A DNA stretch of 64,000 bases from Brevibacillus laterosporus DSM 25 (GCF_002706795.1 NZ_CP017705.1:4191501-4255500), one strand, 5' to 3'; shown: positions 1 through 9,700, counted from the first letter of the stretch. Program-made: numbers and translations. The notes: generated by a model from the letters alone, not told the origin.

Positions 1-1
1 T

Positions 2-403
2 GATTTGCGCGAAGCGGGGTTTCCAAAGGAAGTAGTGGAGGCAGTGATGATCCTTACCAAAAATTCAAAAGAGGATTATGACAGCTACATTAAAAGGGTT
101 AAACAAAATCAGTTAGCGCGAGCTGTGAAGATTGCAGATATCAAAGATAATTTGGATTTGACTCGAATAGCGGAACCTACGGAAGCTGATGTAGCTCGTA
201 TAGAAAAATATAAACGAGCACTGAAAGAATTAGAGGCGGATACTGAGGATAACCAAAAGCTAAAAAATCCAGAGGAAAATAAACCAACTTCTCATATAGA
301 ACAGGATGGAAATACGGAAGAGGGCACTCCTAATGATGCTGCTAAGGAAGATACTCCTCATGAAGAAGCGATGGCTGATGACAAACAGTATAAAGAAGAG
401 TGA
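2..403 (+). CDS. HD-domain phosphohydrolase, 3' part (partial)
   Basis: The reading frame is open to the left edge, so only the C-terminal ~133 residues are present. The segment with YIKRV, LARAVKIADIKDN and LDLTRI closely resembles the end of the small HD hydrolases related to the (p)ppGpp hydrolase domain, where Asp and Asn of the K-ADIKDN stretch sit in the last conserved helix. The last ~50 residues are an acidic, Glu/Asp/Asn-rich tail with low complexity, probably disordered and lineage-specific. The true start lies outside the window. Family assignment is by motif resemblance; the substrate is unknown. The 149 bases to the next gene hold no clear feature. Confidence 0.6.
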   Translation, partial: DLREAGFPKEVVEAVMILTKNSKEDYDSYIKRVKQNQLARAVKIADIKDNLDLTRIAEPTEADVARIEKYKRALKELEADTEDNQKLKNPEENKPTSHIEQDGNTEEGTPNDAAKEDTPHEEAMADDKQYKEE

Positions 404-552
404 GACCAATATGCACAATTCAATAAGTTTGATTCAAACTGCTTGTACTTGTGTCATTCTCTGAAGGCTGTTATTCTAATAAAATAGTGTATTTTTGCAC
501 AAACGACCTATGATTAGGCATGTGCAAGAAACAGAGAATGAAGGAGGGCTCC

Positions 553-1230
553 ATGGGCTTATTTCACTTTGACCTAAATACGCTCCCTTTCCGGGTTATC
601 GCGTTTGTGATCGCATTTTCCATGCATGAGTGGGCACATGCGTTTATTGCTTATCGATTAGGTGATAACACAGCGAAAAACGAAGGGCGTTTAACACTCA
701 ATCCAATTCCGCATCTAGATCCGTTCGGACTCCTGATGATTTTGTTTGGACCCTTTGGATGGGCTAGACCTGTTCCGTTTAATCCTTACAATTTCAGAGG
801 TAATAAGCGTCTAGGAATTGTGTGTGTTGCAGCAGCAGGACCGTTCGTGAACTTAGTATTAGCGTTTTTCTTTTCGTTTCTATGGTTTTATATTCAGACC
901 CCATTCTGGGCAGACATGATGGCTTCCTGGCCTGCTAAGGGGTTAGAAGCGGTTTCTTTAACCTTAGAATACTGTATTTTGATTAACTGCGCTATGCTGG
1001 TGTTTAACATGCTTCCAATAGCTCCGTTAGATGGCTCTAAAATCCTGCGTTATATTTTACCGCATAAATGCAGTGGATTCTTTGATAAATTAGACCTATA
1101 TGGACCATGGTTGTTATTGTTAATCGTATTCTTGCCACCGTTACGTGGATTGCTTAGTGTACCACTAGGCATCGTATTGTCTTGGATCCAAAGCATTACA
1201 CGATATGTGGTTATTCAGCTTTTTTTATAA
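553..1230 (+). CDS. Site-2 protease family protein (M50 peptidase)
   Basis: This is a 225-residue multi-pass membrane zinc metalloprotease of the small rhomboid-sized S2P group found upstream of scpA in many Firmicutes. The zinc motif HEWAH is at residues 25-29 in the first membrane segment, and the second metal-ligand motif NMLPIAPLDG lies about two thirds along. Both are intact, so it should be active inside the membrane. An upstream in-frame ATG at 520 exists, but the strong ribosome site AAGGAGGG at 541-548 fits ATG 553. The gene precedes scpA by 32 bases and is probably cotranscribed. The substrate is not predictable. Confidence 0.85.
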   Translation: MGLFHFDLNTLPFRVIAFVIAFSMHEWAHAFIAYRLGDNTAKNEGRLTLNPIPHLDPFGLLMILFGPFGWARPVPFNPYNFRGNKRLGIVCVAAAGPFVNLVLAFFFSFLWFYIQTPFWADMMASWPAKGLEAVSLTLEYCILINCAMLVFNMLPIAPLDGSKILRYILPHKCSGFFDKLDLYGPWLLLLIVFLPPLRGLLSVPLGIVLSWIQSITRYVVIQLFL

Positions 1231-1262
1231 CATGATTGCAATGAAGTAAGGCGGGATTAGCG

Positions 1263-2024
1263 TTGTCATACAGTATTAAATTGGATTCGTTTGAAGGGCC
1301 GCTCGATTTGCTTTTGCATTTGATCGACAAGGCGGAGGTAGATATCTATGATATACCAATAGCGGTGATTACTGAACAATATTTGGATACCATTCATACG
1401 ATGCGTGAGCTTCAATTGGATGTAGCTAGTGAGTTCGTAGTCATGGCTGCTACTCTGTTGGCCATCAAAAGCAAAACGTTACTTCCTAAAAAAGAGGAGA
1501 TACATTTTGAACCATTGCACGATGAATATGGTGAAGAGGAAGATCCTCGGGATGAACTGGTACAACGCTTACTGGAGTATAGAAAATTCAAACGCATGGC
1601 CGAACAACTACGCGAAATGGAGACGGGGCGTAGCCATGTATTTACTCGACCGGCTGAGGACTTAACACCATATGCGCGTGAAGAGGAGCCAGGAATTGCA
1701 AATGTGACCCTATTTGATATGCTTCATGCATTAGAAAAAATGTTTGCGAGATTGCAGACCAAAGAGCCTGTAGCTAAGGTCTCACGAGATGAAATTTCCA
1801 TAAAGGACCGGATGAAAGAGATTCGTCAGCTCATTAAGGTTGGAGGAGGGCATGTTCGCTTCTCTCAATTGTTTATTACAAACGTTACTCGCACTGAGAT
1901 TGTGACGACGTTTCTTGCCTTACTGGAATTGATGAAGGGAAAGGCTATTACGTGTGTTCAAAATCAATTATTTACGGACATCTTGATCAGTGAGGGAAAG
2001 GGAGAAACGGAACATGGATTATGA
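1263..2024 (+). CDS. scpA: Segregation and condensation protein A
   Basis: ScpA is the kleisin that bridges SMC heads in the bacterial condensin complex and is needed for chromosome compaction and origin segregation. The 253-residue protein begins with the diagnostic [12 protein letters not shown] segment, which docks on SMC, and ends with a winged-helix region. The start is TTG 1263 preceded by AAGGCGGG at 1248-1255. The gene overlaps scpB by 11 bases, consistent with coupled translation of the two partners. Length and sequence are normal for the family. Confidence 0.95.
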   Translation: MSYSIKLDSFEGPLDLLLHLIDKAEVDIYDIPIAVITEQYLDTIHTMRELQLDVASEFVVMAATLLAIKSKTLLPKKEEIHFEPLHDEYGEEEDPRDELVQRLLEYRKFKRMAEQLREMETGRSHVFTRPAEDLTPYAREEEPGIANVTLFDMLHALEKMFARLQTKEPVAKVSRDEISIKDRMKEIRQLIKVGGGHVRFSQLFITNVTRTEIVTTFLALLELMKGKAITCVQNQLFTDILISEGKGETEHGL

Positions 2025-2598
2025 TAAATTAAAATCGGTGATAGAGGGTCTTTTATTTATCTCCGGTGATGAGGGGATAGATGCAAAGCAGATTGCCGAA
2101 ATCATAGAGGTTTCTGAAGATGTTGTCATTGACCTACTAGAGGATATGAAAGCGGACTTTTACCGATCGAATAGAGGTATTCAGCTTGTGGAAGTGGCGA
2201 AAGCTTATCAATTGACTACTTTGCCTGAACACATGATTTATTTTGAAAAGCTGGCTACTTCCCCCACGCACTCGTCGTTATCGCAAGCGGCATTGGAAAC
2301 CTTAGCTATCATCGCGTATCGCCAGCCGATTACTCGTTCGGAGATAGAAGAGATTCGTGGAGTGAAATGCGAAAAAGCGCTACATACTTTGACATCTAAA
2401 CTTTTGATTAAAGAAATGGGACGTGCAGAGGGGATCGGACGACCGATCTTATATGGCACAACTAAAGAATTTCTAGAGTATTTTGGATTGAAGGGAATTG
2501 CAGATTTACCAGAACCGCCAATTGATTTTTCATTTGATCAACACGATGAGGAAATGGCTCAATTGTTTCGCGGGAAGGAATCTGCTGGAAACGACTAG
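2014..2598 (+). CDS. scpB: Segregation and condensation protein B
   Basis: ScpB dimers bind the linker of the ScpA kleisin and complete the SMC-ScpAB condensin. The 194-residue product starts [15 protein letters not shown], typical of the family, and contains the two winged-helix domains with the conserved [16 protein letters not shown] stretch. ATG 2014 is preferred over an in-frame GTG 24 bases upstream because it matches the usual N terminus and has AAAGGGAG at 1998-2004. It overlaps the 3' end of scpA. The C-terminal ~20 residues are variable and acidic, as usual. Confidence 0.95.
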   Translation: MDYDKLKSVIEGLLFISGDEGIDAKQIAEIIEVSEDVVIDLLEDMKADFYRSNRGIQLVEVAKAYQLTTLPEHMIYFEKLATSPTHSSLSQAALETLAIIAYRQPITRSEIEEIRGVKCEKALHTLTSKLLIKEMGRAEGIGRPILYGTTKEFLEYFGLKGIADLPEPPIDFSFDQHDEEMAQLFRGKESAGND

Positions 2599-2684
2599 GA
2601 CCCGATTAAGATTAGGGTATATCATAGGTCTTGTCTCCATATACTTGGTACAAACCATTGTAAACCAAGCATGAGGAGGACACT

Positions 2685-3857
2685 ATGAGATACCAACGAA
2701 TAATCGGCGTACTCGTCGTTTTTCTTTTGTGCGTTAGCTATTTAGGCCCACAACCTCGTGCATGGGCATCGCTAGCACCTAAGATTTCGGCGGAAGCAGC
2801 TGCGGTTATTGATGTTGAATCAGGACGTATTCTGTACCAAAAAAATGGAAGTAAGAAAATGAGAATTGCCAGCCTGACGAAGACGTTAACGGCCATTGTT
2901 GCAATGGAAGCAACCGATATAAAAAAAGTGGTTACTGTACCTGACAAAGCCATAGGAGTTGAAGGCTCCTCCATTTATTTAAAAAGAGGGGAGAAACTGA
3001 CCTTAGAAGAATTACTATACGGCTTGATGCTTCGTTCTGGAAATGATGCGGCCGCTGCGATTGCTTTGCAGGTAGGGGGCTCTATTGAAGGATTTGCCAC
3101 AATGATGAACGAAAAAGCCATGTACATCGGCATGGATCAAAGTAATTTTATGAACCCGCATGGATTAGATAATAGCAAGGAGCACTACTCAACAGCTGTT
3201 GATATGGCTAAATTATCGGCCTATGCCTTACAAAACCCACAATTTCAGCAGATTGTCTCCACAAAAGTAAAAAGTATTTCGTGGGAAGGCGAGAAATGGG
3301 ACCGCAGGTTGCAAAACAAAAATAAAATGCTCCATCTCTATAACGGAGCGGATGGAGTGAAAACAGGTTATACGAAACTTGCAAAACGTTGCTTAGCATC
3401 ATCAGCAAGCCGAGATGGGCGACAAGTGGCCGTTGTTACGCTTAATGCACCGGATGACTGGAATGACCATGCTACACTACTCGACTATGGCTTTCAACAG
3501 TTCAAAGAAAGCTCTTTAATTCACAAAGGCGAAAAATGGGATGCTCCCCAAGCGATTAAACTGGAGGACAAGGGAAAGGTTGAGTTGGTTTCATTAGCTG
3601 ACTTTACTTATCCACTTAAGGCTGGAGAAGAGCAGAACGTGAGTAAAAAAGTTCAATTGTTTCAAAAGCAGGTAGGAAAAAAAGAGGTAAGTGAGCATGT
3701 TGGATTTGTTGAGATCTACTTAGGCACAACTTCCATTGGCAAAATACCACTTACTGTACGAGAAATAAAAGTAACAGATACCTTTCAAAAAACCACACCA
3801 AATGGTGTCTGGAAGCATGTCTCCCAATTGCTGAAGGGAGGATTACCTGATGCTTAA
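2685..3857 (+). CDS. dacB: D-alanyl-D-alanine carboxypeptidase, sporulation type
   Basis: This is a 390-residue penicillin-binding protein of the S11 family. It trims terminal D-Ala from peptidoglycan stem peptides. A signal peptide ends near PRAWA (residues 23-28). The catalytic motifs are complete: SLTK at 63-66, SGN at 118-120 and KTG at 226-228. A C-terminal PBP5-type beta domain follows. The position directly before spmA-spmB matches the B. subtilis dacB-spmA-spmB operon, so it is most likely the mother-cell enzyme that sets cortex cross-linking in the spore. ATG 2685 has GAGGAGGA at 2673-2680. It overlaps spmA by 8 bases. Confidence 0.9.
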   Translation: MRYQRIIGVLVVFLLCVSYLGPQPRAWASLAPKISAEAAAVIDVESGRILYQKNGSKKMRIASLTKTLTAIVAMEATDIKKVVTVPDKAIGVEGSSIYLKRGEKLTLEELLYGLMLRSGNDAAAAIALQVGGSIEGFATMMNEKAMYIGMDQSNFMNPHGLDNSKEHYSTAVDMAKLSAYALQNPQFQQIVSTKVKSISWEGEKWDRRLQNKNKMLHLYNGADGVKTGYTKLAKRCLASSASRDGRQVAVVTLNAPDDWNDHATLLDYGFQQFKESSLIHKGEKWDAPQAIKLEDKGKVELVSLADFTYPLKAGEEQNVSKKVQLFQKQVGKKEVSEHVGFVEIYLGTTSIGKIPLTVREIKVTDTFQKTTPNGVWKHVSQLLKGGLPDA

Positions 3858-4440
3858 TATCATTTGGCTCATTTTAATCATTATCAGCGTGATTGTAGCA
3901 GCTGTGAATGGACGTATGGAAATTATTAGTCAATCGATATTTGAAGGTGCCAAAACAGGCGTTACTGTCTGTTTTGGTCTTCTCAGCGTCCTCATCTTCT
4001 GGATGGGGATCATGAAAATTGCCGAAAAATCCGGACTTTTACATCTAGTCTCAATCTGGTTATCTCCCATTGTGCAAAAGCTTTTCCCCGATATACCTAA
4101 AGGACATCCGGCCATTGGCTACATTCTCTCCAACATGAGCGCCAACATTCTCGGGCTTGGAAATGCTGCTACTCCAATGGGAATTAAGGCAATGGAGGAG
4201 CTACAAAAATTAAACCCCCACAAAGATATCGCAACCCCAGCTATGTGCACCTTACTTGCCATTAACACGGCCAGTATCACACTTATTCCTACTACTATGA
4301 TCGCAATACGCTTGCAATATGGCTCAACGAATGCTTTTGAAATAGTGGGTACAACTCTGCTCGCTTCCTTTTTCGCAACAGCTTTTGCCCTACTGCTTGA
4401 TCGTGTCTACCGTCTGCGCTACAAGCGCAAGTCCCGTTAA
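3850..4440 (+). CDS. spmA: Spore maturation protein A
   Basis: SpmA is a membrane protein of the nucleoside-recognition (Gate) family. Together with SpmB it is required for full dehydration of the spore core. The 196-residue product has several hydrophobic helices, with the GLGNAATPMGIKAM stretch characteristic of the Gate domain around residues 100-113. The start lies inside the end of dacB and the ribosome site GAAGGGAGG overlaps dacB codons, so translation is coupled. The molecular activity of the family (probably transport) is not established. Confidence 0.92.
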   Translation: MLNIIWLILIIISVIVAAVNGRMEIISQSIFEGAKTGVTVCFGLLSVLIFWMGIMKIAEKSGLLHLVSIWLSPIVQKLFPDIPKGHPAIGYILSNMSANILGLGNAATPMGIKAMEELQKLNPHKDIATPAMCTLLAINTASITLIPTTMIAIRLQYGSTNAFEIVGTTLLASFFATAFALLLDRVYRLRYKRKSR

Positions 4441-4454
4441 AGGAGGGAGTTAGC

Positions 4455-4988
4455 TTGTACTCACTGATCAATGTCGTATCGCTTTGGGCAATTCCGGTCT
4501 TTATTTCCTTTGTTTTAACTTACGGATGGTATAAAAGAGTGCAAGTCTATGACACTTTTATAGAAGGAGCTAAGGGAGGACTTGTCACAACCATCAAAAT
4601 ATTACCTCACTTAGTAGCGATGATGGTGGCCATTACGTTGTTTCGTGAGTCAGGAGCTTTAGATATTTTATTACAAGCGATGAAGCCCGTACTCCAATTG
4701 CTTCATATCCCTTCTGAAATTGTCCCATTGGCTTTGCTACGTCCTTTGTCAGGTACAGGGTCACTTGCCATTACAACAGATTTGATTGCGCAATTTGGTC
4801 CCGATTCTATGATTGGTAGACTTGCTTCCACGATGCAGGGTAGCACTGATACAACCTTTTATGTGTTGACCGTATATTTTGGGGCGGTGGGCGTCAAAAA
4901 TGGATTGTATGCATTAAAAGTAGGGCTATGGTCGGATTTGATTGGTGTAGTCGCTTCTTTAGTAGTTGTTTATTATATTTTTTCTTAA
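4455..4988 (+). CDS. spmB: Spore maturation protein B
   Basis: SpmB is the second half of the SpmA-SpmB membrane pair involved in spore core dehydration. It is a 177-residue Gate-domain protein with a conserved LRPLSGTGSLAI segment and STMQGSTDTTFYVL further on. It uses TTG 4455 with AGGAGGGAG 4441-4449 in front. It is the last gene of the dacB-spmA-spmB operon and is followed by an intrinsic terminator. Confidence 0.92.
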   Translation: MYSLINVVSLWAIPVFISFVLTYGWYKRVQVYDTFIEGAKGGLVTTIKILPHLVAMMVAITLFRESGALDILLQAMKPVLQLLHIPSEIVPLALLRPLSGTGSLAITTDLIAQFGPDSMIGRLASTMQGSTDTTFYVLTVYFGAVGVKNGLYALKVGLWSDLIGVVASLVVVYYIFS

Positions 4989-5042
4989 ACCCGAATCTAA
5001 TTTAAACACTTCACTTCTTTCACATTTATAAACTGATTTTTT

Positions 5043-5088
5043 AAAAGCTTGCGTCATGATTGATAATCTATGATACAAGCTTTTTTTA
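5043..5088 (+). terminator. Intrinsic terminator after spmB
   Basis: The arms AAAAGCTTG and CAAGCTTTT flank a 27-base loop that contains further pairing (ATCAT/ATGAT) and are followed by a T run. It closes the scp-spm block. The remaining bases up to 5307 contain no convincing gene. Confidence 0.75.
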
Positions 5089-5307
5089 TTCATTTTTCAG
5101 TGGTATTCTTTACGGATAATGAGTGGCATCTTGCTCAAACCTATAAGATAAGCATTCTTATTTGTTTTTTAGATAGTTGCTTATGATTCCCGTGCTATGT
5201 GTATTTTTCAAAAAAAGATGCTTATGTATGGTTGACTTGCAATCTTTGCCAACCGTGCTCTTGTCCAACCTGCCGGAAATAGGTAGAATGTGTGAGGGGT
5301 GGTCTAT

Positions 5308-6060
5308 ATGGAAGAACGCTTGCAGAAGGTGCTGGCACAAGCGGGTGTCGCCTCACGTCGCAGCTGTGAAGAACTGATAAAGCAAGGTAGAGTAAAAGTA
5401 AATGGACAAGTGGTAACGGAGCTAGGTACAAAGGTAAATGCCTCCGTAGATCAAATTCTGGTTGATAACAAGTCCATAGCACAAGAAGAACATGTCTATG
5501 TCTTACTCAACAAACCAACAGGTGTCATTACAAGCATGAGTGATCCTGAAGGACGTAAAACCGTTCGTGATCTGATCAAAAAAATTCCTCAGAGGGTCTA
5601 TCCAGTGGGGCGTTTAGATTTTGATACATCGGGTCTGCTTATTATGACAAACGATGGAGAATTGGCTAATCGCTTGGCTCATCCGTCATTTGAGATGGAT
5701 AAGGTATATCGGGCCTGGGTTAAAGGAATGCCCACAACGGAAAGTGTCTTACAACTAGCTAAGGGTATTAAGTTGGAGGACGGAATCACCTCTCCTGGGA
5801 AAGCAAGAATTTTGGAGAGAAATGCCAAGAAAAATCGCACATTAATTGAGCTGACCATTCATGAAGGCCGTAATCGTCAAGTACGTAGGATGTGTCAAGC
5901 AATTGGACATCCCGTAATTACTTTGCAACGAATTCAGGTTAGCTTTCTTACGTTAGGCAATCTTGATCTCGGTACATATCGTTTTTTACAAAAGGGAGAA
6001 GTAGAACGATTGCGGAGTGAGTTAAAAAAAGTTAGAAAGAAAACGAACAAACGTTTGTGA
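5308..6060 (+). CDS. rluB: 23S rRNA pseudouridine(2605) synthase family
   Basis: This is a 250-residue RsuA-family pseudouridine synthase. An N-terminal S4 RNA-binding domain (residues 1-60) is followed by the catalytic domain with GRLDFDTSGLL at 101-111, in which Asp104 is the predicted catalytic residue. It modifies a uridine in domain V of 23S rRNA if orthologous to RluB. ATG 5308 has GAGGGGTGG at 5294-5302; an in-frame GTG at 5299 is less likely because it lies inside that site. The order spmB-rluB-resA is as in B. subtilis. RsuA/RluB/RluE specificity is taken from context. Confidence 0.9.
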   Translation: MEERLQKVLAQAGVASRRSCEELIKQGRVKVNGQVVTELGTKVNASVDQILVDNKSIAQEEHVYVLLNKPTGVITSMSDPEGRKTVRDLIKKIPQRVYPVGRLDFDTSGLLIMTNDGELANRLAHPSFEMDKVYRAWVKGMPTTESVLQLAKGIKLEDGITSPGKARILERNAKKNRTLIELTIHEGRNRQVRRMCQAIGHPVITLQRIQVSFLTLGNLDLGTYRFLQKGEVERLRSELKKVRKKTNKRL

Positions 6061-6082
6061 TTAACTGCACATCGTTCAAAAG

Positions 6083-6111
6083 TTGTTCAAAATATCCAAT
6101 TCGTTTAAAAT
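6083..6111 (+). promoter_or_regulatory. Predicted sigma-A promoter for resABC
   Basis: TTGTTC at 6083-6088 and TAAAAT at 6106-6111 are separated by 17 bases. A TTTGTGATT sequence at 6054-6062, 21 bases upstream of the -35 box, is one mismatch from the TTTGTGAAT core described for ResD boxes. Autoregulation by ResD is therefore plausible but not shown. Confidence 0.5.
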
Positions 6112-6182
6112 AGCGGCAAGCTATAATAAAGAAAGAATGAGTAATAATTGGAACGATTCTGAACAAAGTCAGGTGAGCAAAT

Positions 6183-6716
6183 GTGAATAAACAGAAAAGA
6201 ACATCAATGCGAGTTGCCATTTTGGGAGTTTTGTTAGTTGCTCTCGTTTTTGCTGTGTATACAAGCTTTGCCAAGCCAAACGAAATTAAAAAAGGGGATA
6301 GGGCACCTAATTTCAGTTTGCAAAGCTTGGATGGTGAGACGATGACACTAGCTGATCTAAAAGGTAAGGGAGTCATCCTTAATTTCTGGGGTTCCTGGTG
6401 TGAGCCCTGTAGAAATGAAATGCCGGACTTAGAAAAAGCATGGCTTGCCAATAAGGATCAAAATATTGTAATCGTAGGGGTCAACGTGGGAGAATCGGAG
6501 GTATCTGCTGAGCAGTTTGTCCGTCAGGTAAAAACCACGTTTCCCATTTTGATGGATAAGCAGAGAGAAGTTACAAAAGTATATAATATTGGACAAATGC
6601 CTAGTACTTTTTATATTGATCAGGATGGTATCGTCCAAGATATCATCCTTGGACAAATGAATGAAAAGAGAATAAATGCCGCGCTCGAAAAGATTAGACC
6701 TGTCAAGACAAACTAA
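6183..6716 (+). CDS. resA: Thiol-disulfide oxidoreductase ResA
   Basis: ResA is a membrane-anchored, extracytoplasmic thioredoxin-fold protein that reduces the haem-binding cysteines of apocytochrome c. An uncleaved N-terminal membrane helix spans about residues 10-29. The active site is C73-E-P-C76 in WGSWCEPC, with the specificity Glu of ResA between the cysteines. The cis-Pro loop is at QMPSTF. The 177-residue length is usual. The start is GTG 6183 with a modest AGGTGAG site. It begins the resABC operon. Confidence 0.93.
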   Translation: MNKQKRTSMRVAILGVLLVALVFAVYTSFAKPNEIKKGDRAPNFSLQSLDGETMTLADLKGKGVILNFWGSWCEPCRNEMPDLEKAWLANKDQNIVIVGVNVGESEVSAEQFVRQVKTTFPILMDKQREVTKVYNIGQMPSTFYIDQDGIVQDIILGQMNEKRINAALEKIRPVKTN

Positions 6717-6737
6717 ACCGTAAGCGAGGACACGAAC

Positions 6738-8399
6738 ATGGATCAAAGAAAATGTGAATGCGGACACACCAACCCGGTGGGAACGCTTTTGTGTGAATCC
6801 TGCGGTATACCTCTTTTACAGCCTGTTAAAGAGATAGATGAAAAGAAAGCGTTTCCTGATATGCGTTATGAAGGGACAGCTCGCCGTTCCCAGACTTATT
6901 CCACCTCGGTAGTGGATAAAGTCTGGAACTTCTTTTCTTCTGTAAAAATCGCAATCATCATAATAATCATTACCTTGGTGATGGCAGGAGTTGGTACAAT
7001 CCTGCCGCAGTTAGAATATGTCCCGGTCCCTTTACTAGATGAACCCAGCAAAGCTTTATTTTATGAACAAACGTACGGTTTTTTTGGTAAGGTGTATTAC
7101 GCTTTAGGCTTTCATGAAATGTATGGATCTTGGTGGTTTGTTTCCTTATTAGTAATGATAGGAATATCATTGGTTATTTGTAGTTTAGACCGGGTAATAC
7201 CGTTGTACAAAGCGTTGAATAAACCACGTTTGAATCAGCATCTTTCGTTTTATAAAGGGCAGAAGTTACACGCAGATATGTTACTACCGGAGGGACTTTC
7301 CGGTGAAGAAAAGCTTGCACAAGTGCAGAGCTGGTATAAGAAAAAAGGCTATCGCGTCTATCGGGAAGGTAATTCCGTATTGGGAGAAAAAGCAAGGTTT
7401 AGTAGATGGGGTCCCTATGTGAATCATATTGGACTGATTATTTTCTTGTTAGGTGTATTGCTGCGTGGTGTACCACAATTCTTCTTAGAGGATACGATTT
7501 GGGTGCGTGAAGGGCAAACCGTAAAAGTGCCAGGAACTGAGCTCTATATTGAAAATCTAGATTATAAGACTGAATATTATACAAAGGATGAATTTGCTGA
7601 AGATCTTCCGTTACAAGAAGGGCAAGTAATTCCGAAGAACTACCAGACTGATGCTGTTTTATACAAAAATGAAAATGAAGGGCTAGCGGGAGCCAAGCCC
7701 AAATTGGTGGAAGTCAAAAGAGGATCAATTACCGTAAATCATCCGCTGACTTACGAGGGAATTCTTTTATACCAATTGGATCGTCGAGAACAAATGCTGG
7801 GCGCACTTAATTTTGATTTATATGATGCCAAAGAGAAGGAAAAGAGAGTTGGCTCGTTTAAAATTGATTTGTATGAGCCTAAAAAGGAACAAAAAGTAGG
7901 CAATCATTACGTTGTGCGTGTCATGGATTATTTCCCAGATTTTGAGCTAGGCAAAGATGGGGTACCGACGACCAAAACAACTTTACCAAATAATCCGATG
8001 GTTGCATTGGAATTTATTGATTCGAAAACAAATGAGAGCGAACGATTAGCATACGTAGCCGGTGGGTTTATTGAAAATACAAAATCACCTCGCTTCATTT
8101 TAGAAGTACATAAGCCTGATATCATTGATTCAAGCGGCTTATTGGTGCGTAAGGATACCATGATTCCGTTAATCTACTTCGGGGCTTTTATTACGATGAT
8201 TGGGTTAGTCATGGGCTTCTATTGGCAACATCGCCGGATTTGGGTGCATGTTACAAATAATGAGCTGTATCTAGCCGGTCACACCAATAAAAACTGGTTT
8301 GGTTTACAACAGGAAGTTAAGAATCTGGTGAAACAATTGGAGTTACCATTGGAACTCATTCTTGAACAAGATAAACAAAAATCGAAGAAGAAAGCGTAG
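6738..8399 (+). CDS. resB: Cytochrome c biogenesis protein ResB
   Basis: ResB is the Ccs1 subunit of the system II cytochrome c synthase, which moves haem across the membrane and attaches it to CxxCH motifs together with ResC. The 553-residue product has a short N-terminal zinc-ribbon-like segment (CECG and CESCG, residues 7-25), membrane helices near 70-95, 135-155 and 220-245, a large extracytoplasmic domain and a last helix near 475-495. The N-terminal ribbon is also seen in Bacillus ResB. It is 21 bases downstream of resA and is followed by resC. Confidence 0.93.
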   Translation: MDQRKCECGHTNPVGTLLCESCGIPLLQPVKEIDEKKAFPDMRYEGTARRSQTYSTSVVDKVWNFFSSVKIAIIIIIITLVMAGVGTILPQLEYVPVPLLDEPSKALFYEQTYGFFGKVYYALGFHEMYGSWWFVSLLVMIGISLVICSLDRVIPLYKALNKPRLNQHLSFYKGQKLHADMLLPEGLSGEEKLAQVQSWYKKKGYRVYREGNSVLGEKARFSRWGPYVNHIGLIIFLLGVLLRGVPQFFLEDTIWVREGQTVKVPGTELYIENLDYKTEYYTKDEFAEDLPLQEGQVIPKNYQTDAVLYKNENEGLAGAKPKLVEVKRGSITVNHPLTYEGILLYQLDRREQMLGALNFDLYDAKEKEKRVGSFKIDLYEPKKEQKVGNHYVVRVMDYFPDFELGKDGVPTTKTTLPNNPMVALEFIDSKTNESERLAYVAGGFIENTKSPRFILEVHKPDIIDSSGLLVRKDTMIPLIYFGAFITMIGLVMGFYWQHRRIWVHVTNNELYLAGHTNKNWFGLQQEVKNLVKQLELPLELILEQDKQKSKKKA

Positions 8400-8417
8400 A
8401 GAAAGGGGTTCTCACGA

Positions 8418-9644
8418 TTGATACAGATAAGTAGCAATCTATTATTGATCGCCTTTGTGTTGTATTTGATCGCTACGATAGTATTTGCGGTAGCAATCAC
8501 GGGAAAACGTTGGTCTAACAGGGATGCAAAGGCGCACCAGGCACGATATGCAAAGATTGGCGTGGGAATCACTGTAATTGGATTTTTAGGCCATTTGGGG
8601 CAATTTATCATAAGATGGGCTGCTTCTGGGCGTATCCCTACCAGCAATATGTTCGAATTTATTTCCTTCTTGTCAATATGTATTGTAGCCGCATTCTTAC
8701 TGCTTTATTATATCTACAAGCTAGGGGTACTGGGCGCCTTCGCGATGCCGCTAGCAGCTATTATGCTAGCCTATGCTAGTGTTTTTCCAAAAGAGGTGAC
8801 GCCACTTATTCCATCATTACAAAGCTACTGGTTAAAGATTCATGTTACTACAGCAGCGCTTGGGGAAGGAATTTTGGCAATTGGATTTGCTGCGGGGCTC
8901 ATGTACTTAATTCGCACTATTCCGCAAATCAAAAAATCAGCAAGTACCTTTTGGTTAGAATTTTCCATAAGTGTTGTTTTAATGATGGTTGGTTTTATTG
9001 TTGTATCGGCATCCTTTTCCTCACCAAGTCTGAGAACCACCTTTGAGTTTCCGGTTTATGATGAAAATAACCCGGCTATTGTTAAAAATATGCAGCAGGT
9101 CGAGTATAAATTGCCGGCAATTGTGGCACCACAAGAGTATAAAATCATCAAAGAGGGTCCAATCAAGCCATTATTTGAAGCCCCGTCCTTTATGCATGGG
9201 AAAGATGCGGCTCGCAAATTTAATACGATGATCTGGTCCGTATTGTCAGGACTTGTGCTTTATGGTCTCTTACGATTGATTTTACGTAAACGTATTGCAG
9301 CAGCGATTCAACCATCTTTAGATGATATTGATCCAGAGCTAATCGATGAGATTAGCTACCGTGCAATTGCTATTGGATACCCTATTTTTACGTTAGGAGC
9401 GCTTGTTTTCGCTATGATCTGGGCGAATGAAGCATGGGGGCGTTTCTGGGGTTGGGATCCAAAAGAAACGTGGGCGTTGATTGTATGGCTCTTTTATAGT
9501 GTTTATTTGCACCTTCGTTTGTCAAAAGGATGGATTGGAGAAAAATCTGCTTGGATGGCAGTACTAGGGTTTGTTATTATATTAGTAACGCTGGTTGTAG
9601 TAAATTTGGTGATCGTAGGCTTGCACTCTTATGCAGGTGCTTAG
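8418..9644 (+). CDS. resC: Cytochrome c biogenesis protein ResC (CcsA)
   Basis: ResC is the CcsA partner of ResB in system II cytochrome c maturation. The 408-residue protein is strongly hydrophobic and carries the WWD-type haem-handling motif WGRFWGWDPKETWAL near the C terminus. About 90 residues between helices (around 195-270) form a longer external loop than the minimal family members. TTG 8418 has GAAAGGGG at 8401-8408. It is followed by a strong terminator that separates resABC from resDE. Confidence 0.93.
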   Translation: MIQISSNLLLIAFVLYLIATIVFAVAITGKRWSNRDAKAHQARYAKIGVGITVIGFLGHLGQFIIRWAASGRIPTSNMFEFISFLSICIVAAFLLLYYIYKLGVLGAFAMPLAAIMLAYASVFPKEVTPLIPSLQSYWLKIHVTTAALGEGILAIGFAAGLMYLIRTIPQIKKSASTFWLEFSISVVLMMVGFIVVSASFSSPSLRTTFEFPVYDENNPAIVKNMQQVEYKLPAIVAPQEYKIIKEGPIKPLFEAPSFMHGKDAARKFNTMIWSVLSGLVLYGLLRLILRKRIAAAIQPSLDDIDPELIDEISYRAIAIGYPIFTLGALVFAMIWANEAWGRFWGWDPKETWALIVWLFYSVYLHLRLSKGWIGEKSAWMAVLGFVIILVTLVVVNLVIVGLHSYAGA

Positions 9645-9660
9645 CTCTAAAAATTTGCTA

Positions 9661-9700
9661 ACAAGTAAAAAAGCTGGTCGCACGCCAGCTTTTTACTTGT
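9661..9700 (+). terminator. Intrinsic terminator after resC
   Basis: A long near-perfect hairpin pairs ACAAGTAAAAAAGCTGG with CCAGCTTTTTACTTGT around a 7-base loop. In B. subtilis resD can be read from the resA promoter; here this hairpin should make resDE largely independent. Confidence 0.85.

Noticed and set aside
5261-5289. TTGTCC-17-TAGAAT as promoter of rluB
   Set aside because: The start would fall on or beside the ribosome-binding site, leaving no leader.
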